Shown: in pieces, positions 62,462-64,000 of the stretch
How positions within the stretch are numbered: the first letter of the stretch is position 1
Layout: every line of letters starts with the position of its first letter
Assembly (NCBI GenBank): GCA_965216885.1
Contig: OZ244209.1
Span: 186,001 to 250,000, forward strand
Direction of reading: 5' to 3'
DNA: 64,000 nt
Source: CAYNJG01 sp965216885
GTDB taxonomy: Bacteria > Planctomycetota > Planctomycetia > Pirellulales > Pirellulaceae
Position numbers and translations under genes: made by a program
Notes under the pieces: generated by a model
Told to the model about the DNA's origin: nothing
Database searches by the model: none
Seen by the model: the letters and a program-made list of their open reading frames with translations, nothing else

Positions 62462-62490
62462 TTGACACATCCCTTGCGAACTTCTATGTT
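62462..62490 (+). promoter_or_regulatory. Sigma-70-type promoter of the cimA leader
   Basis: A perfect -35 box TTGACA (62462-62467) is followed after exactly 17 bases by TATGTT (62485-62490, four of six -10 positions). The start site would be near 62497, about 28 bases before the leader peptide. Confidence 0.65.
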
Positions 62491-62524
62491 TCTTACTTGT
62501 CCCGTTATGAACGGAGCTTCCCGA

Positions 62525-62605
62525 ATGTCTTTTGTGCCTCAAATTCCGATGATTATTTGCGGGGTCACCAGTGCGGTGATTCCGGTCGGTAGTGGCAGGT
62601 TCTAG
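62525..62605 (+). CDS. Branched-chain amino-acid leader peptide (attenuator)
   Basis: A 26-codon open frame with its own ribosome-binding site (GGAG, 8 bases before the ATG). The peptide reads MSFVPQIPMIICGVTSAVIP then VGSGRF, with four Ile and four Val codons among 26. Its stop codon lies inside the 5' strand of a predicted antiterminator. It sits between a promoter and a terminator upstream of cimA, a gene of isoleucine supply. Ribosome stalling at Ile/Val codons would be the sensor. It is too short and too regulatory in position to be an enzyme. Confidence 0.75.
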   Translation: MSFVPQIPMIICGVTSAVIPVGSGRF

Positions 62606-62645
62606 GGACATTTGGAACGAACGAATCAATTACAGCCCTGGAGCC
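62598..62645 (+). promoter_or_regulatory. Antiterminator pairing of the cimA attenuator
   Basis: GGTTCTAGGG (62598-62607) can pair over ten positions, counting G-U, with CCCTGGAGCC (62636-62645). The 3' strand overlaps the first half of the terminator stem, so the two structures exclude each other. The leader-peptide stop codon is within the 5' strand, so a ribosome reaching the stop would block this pairing. Confidence 0.65.
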
Positions 62646-62667
62646 TTGGCGCCGGGGCTTTTTTTTT
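62641..62667 (+). terminator. Intrinsic terminator of the cimA attenuator
   Basis: AGCCTTGG and CCGGGGCT form a GC-rich stem of 7-8 pairs, followed directly by nine T (62659-62667). It lies 110 bases before the cimA start and has no other gene to terminate than the leader transcript. Confidence 0.85.
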
Positions 62668-62777
62668 GCCTTGGGTGTCTTTAGCACCAACTAACCGATC
62701 TTGGGAATCCAAGCTTGAAGCTCGGCATGAACAGGTCGTTGGGCGCGGCTCACAAGAAATGCGAAACCGGTAAAAAC

Positions 62778-64000
62778 ATGCGTCGAATCCAGATTTACGA
62801 CACAACCCTGCGAGACGGCAGTCAGGGTGAAGGCATCAGCTTTTCGTTACACGACAAGCTGGCGATCGCCCGAAAGCTCGACTCGATCGGTGTCGACTAC
62901 ATCGAAGGCGGCTATCCGCTGTCGAATGAGAAGGACGTCGAGTTCTTCGCGCGGCTGGCGGAAAAGCCGCTTGAGCATGCCAAGCTGTGCGCGTTTGGGA
63001 TGACGCGGCGCCGCGGGATGAAGGCGGCCGATGATCCTGGCATGAAGGCGCTCATCGAATCGCAGGCGCCGGGGATCACCATTGTCGGCAAGACGTCTGC
63101 GTTTCACGTCGAGGAAGTGCTACGCGTTTCCTTCGAAGAAAATCTCGACATGATTCGGGACAGTGTGCAGTGTCTCGTCGACGAGGGTCGTGAGGTGATC
63201 TACGACTGCGAACACTTCTTCGACGGCTGGAAGCTCAACCCGGAATATGCCAAGCAGACCATCAAGGCGGCGGCTGAAGCCGGGGCTTCCATGATCGTGC
63301 TATGCGATACCAACGGCGGCACGTTGCCGGACGAGATTGCTTCCTTGACCAAAGAAGCGATTGCGGCAGTCGACATCCCGATTGGCATTCACTGTCACAA
63401 CGACTGCGAACTGGGAGTGGCGAATTCGCTGGTCTCGGTCGAGGCCGGTGCGATTCAGGTACAGGGCACGATTAACGGTTTCGGGGAGCGTTGCGGAAAC
63501 GCGGATCTGATTTCGGTGATTGCCAATCTTGCCGTGAAGAAAGATGGCTATGAAATGCTCACGGAGGGTGCTGTCGAGCGTCTGACGGAACTCTCGCGAT
63601 TCGTCTATGAAACGGCGAACATGTATCCACGCAATGGCCAGGCATTTGTCGGCCCCAGCGCATTCGCTCACAAGGGCGGCATGCACGTTCACGCCGTGAA
63701 CCGGGCGGCATCCAGCTACGAGCACATTGAGCCGGAGTCGGTCGGCAACGAGCGACGAGTGTTGGTAAGTGAGTTGTCGGGGCGATCAAATATCATCGCC
63801 AAGACGACGAAGTTCAATCTGGAGCAGGATAAGGAGTTGATGACGAAGATCCTCGAGGAGGTCGTCATCATGGAGAACCGGGGCTACCAGTTTGAGGCTG
63901 CGGAAGCTTCGTTCGATCTCCTGGTGCAGCGTTGTGCCGGCACCTACGAGTCGCACTTCAAGCCAATGAAGTACCACATTGAAGTCGTTGGCAGCGATCT
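62778..64000 (+). CDS. cimA: Citramalate synthase / alpha-isopropylmalate synthase-family protein (partial, runs off window)
   Basis: Condenses pyruvate with acetyl-CoA to citramalate, the entry to the threonine-independent isoleucine route. The reading frame starts with ATG at 62778 and is still open at the window edge (407 codons). The catalytic region is YDTTLRDGSQGEGISFS, followed by DYIEGGYPLSNEKDVEFF, IYDCEHFFDGWKLNPEYA, the metal-binding HCHNDCELGVANSL, and GTINGFGERCGNADL. The C-terminal part (HKGGMHVHAVNRAASSYEHI, then YQFEAAEASFDLLVQR) is that of the CimA subgroup (IPMS/homocitrate-synthase family) and leads towards the regulatory LeuA dimer domain beyond the edge. Expression is probably controlled by the attenuator just upstream. 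Confidence 0.94.
   Translation, partial: MRRIQIYDTTLRDGSQGEGISFSLHDKLAIARKLDSIGVDYIEGGYPLSNEKDVEFFARLAEKPLEHAKLCAFGMTRRRGMKAADDPGMKALIESQAPGITIVGKTSAFHVEEVLRVSFEENLDMIRDSVQCLVDEGREVIYDCEHFFDGWKLNPEYAKQTIKAAAEAGASMIVLCDTNGGTLPDEIASLTKEAIAAVDIPIGIHCHNDCELGVANSLVSVEAGAIQVQGTINGFGERCGNADLISVIANLAVKKDGYEMLTEGAVERLTELSRFVYETANMYPRNGQAFVGPSAFAHKGGMHVHAVNRAASSYEHIEPESVGNERRVLVSELSGRSNIIAKTTKFNLEQDKELMTKILEEVVIMENRGYQFEAAEASFDLLVQRCAGTYESHFKPMKYHIEVVGSD

Overview
The window reads as chromosomal DNA of a marine-type planctomycete (Planctomycetota). The evidence is the family content: two PVC-type heme-binding CxxCH proteins with propeller and HEAT repeats, a DUF1552/DUF1587-1595-1592-1588-1585 pair, three secreted sulfatases, three BNR/sialidase-like proteins, proteins with an N-terminal LEPR-xLL-type motif followed by FG-GAP repeats, a PEP-CTERM-like tail and an NPYxSP-type membrane protein. 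No rRNA, CRISPR array, plasmid or phage functions were seen. One tRNA was found.

Layout. (1) 0.1-10.1 kb: PVC-type cytochrome protein, a membrane protein, an HNOBA-PAS-GGDEF-EAL signalling protein, a CAP-domain/FG-GAP exported protein and a PAP2 phosphatase. (2) 10.3-31.7 kb: exported catabolic and cell-surface genes, namely a spondin-N/PEP-CTERM protein, three sulfatases, three BNR hydrolases, a second PVC-type cytochrome protein, an L,D-transpeptidase-like protein, two FG-GAP proteins and an endonuclease/exonuclease/phosphatase protein. This looks like sulfated-glycan scavenging. (3) 31.8-39.4 kb, minus strand: a DUF1552-DUF1592 operon, an FAD oxidoreductase with SLH-like tail, and a second DUF1592 gene whose 5' part is lost next to a 5'-truncated Tn5-like transposase. 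(4) 39.7-53.2 kb: a divergent NasT-like ANTAR regulator and a 12.4-kb co-directional cluster. The cluster holds two complete nitrate/taurine-family ABC importers, cyanase (cynS), a DinB-like protein, a novel repeat-PDZ exported protein, a small lipoprotein candidate, an OsmC-type peroxidase, an acyl-CoA-dehydrogenase-fold enzyme and a two-domain rhodanese. A near-perfect sigma-54 promoter and a hairpin-rich leader precede it. (5) 53.4-56.1 kb: two alpha/beta hydrolases between tRNA-Pro(GGG) and a displaced copy of that tRNA's 3' end plus terminator, a tRNA-associated islet. (6) 56.3-64 kb: housekeeping genes pyrF, cinA, ftsK and cimA. cimA runs off the right edge and is preceded by what looks like a complete branched-chain amino-acid attenuator.

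Working together: region 4 is the best candidate for an undescribed system. Nitrogen-type control (sigma-54 plus ANTAR antitermination), two importers for small anions, cyanase, rhodanese, OsmC and a flavoenzyme suggest uptake and dismantling of cyanate or a related C-N-S compound, but the substrates are inferred. The second result of note is the cimA attenuator: promoter, RBS, 26-codon Ile/Val-rich leader peptide, antiterminator and terminator can all be located.
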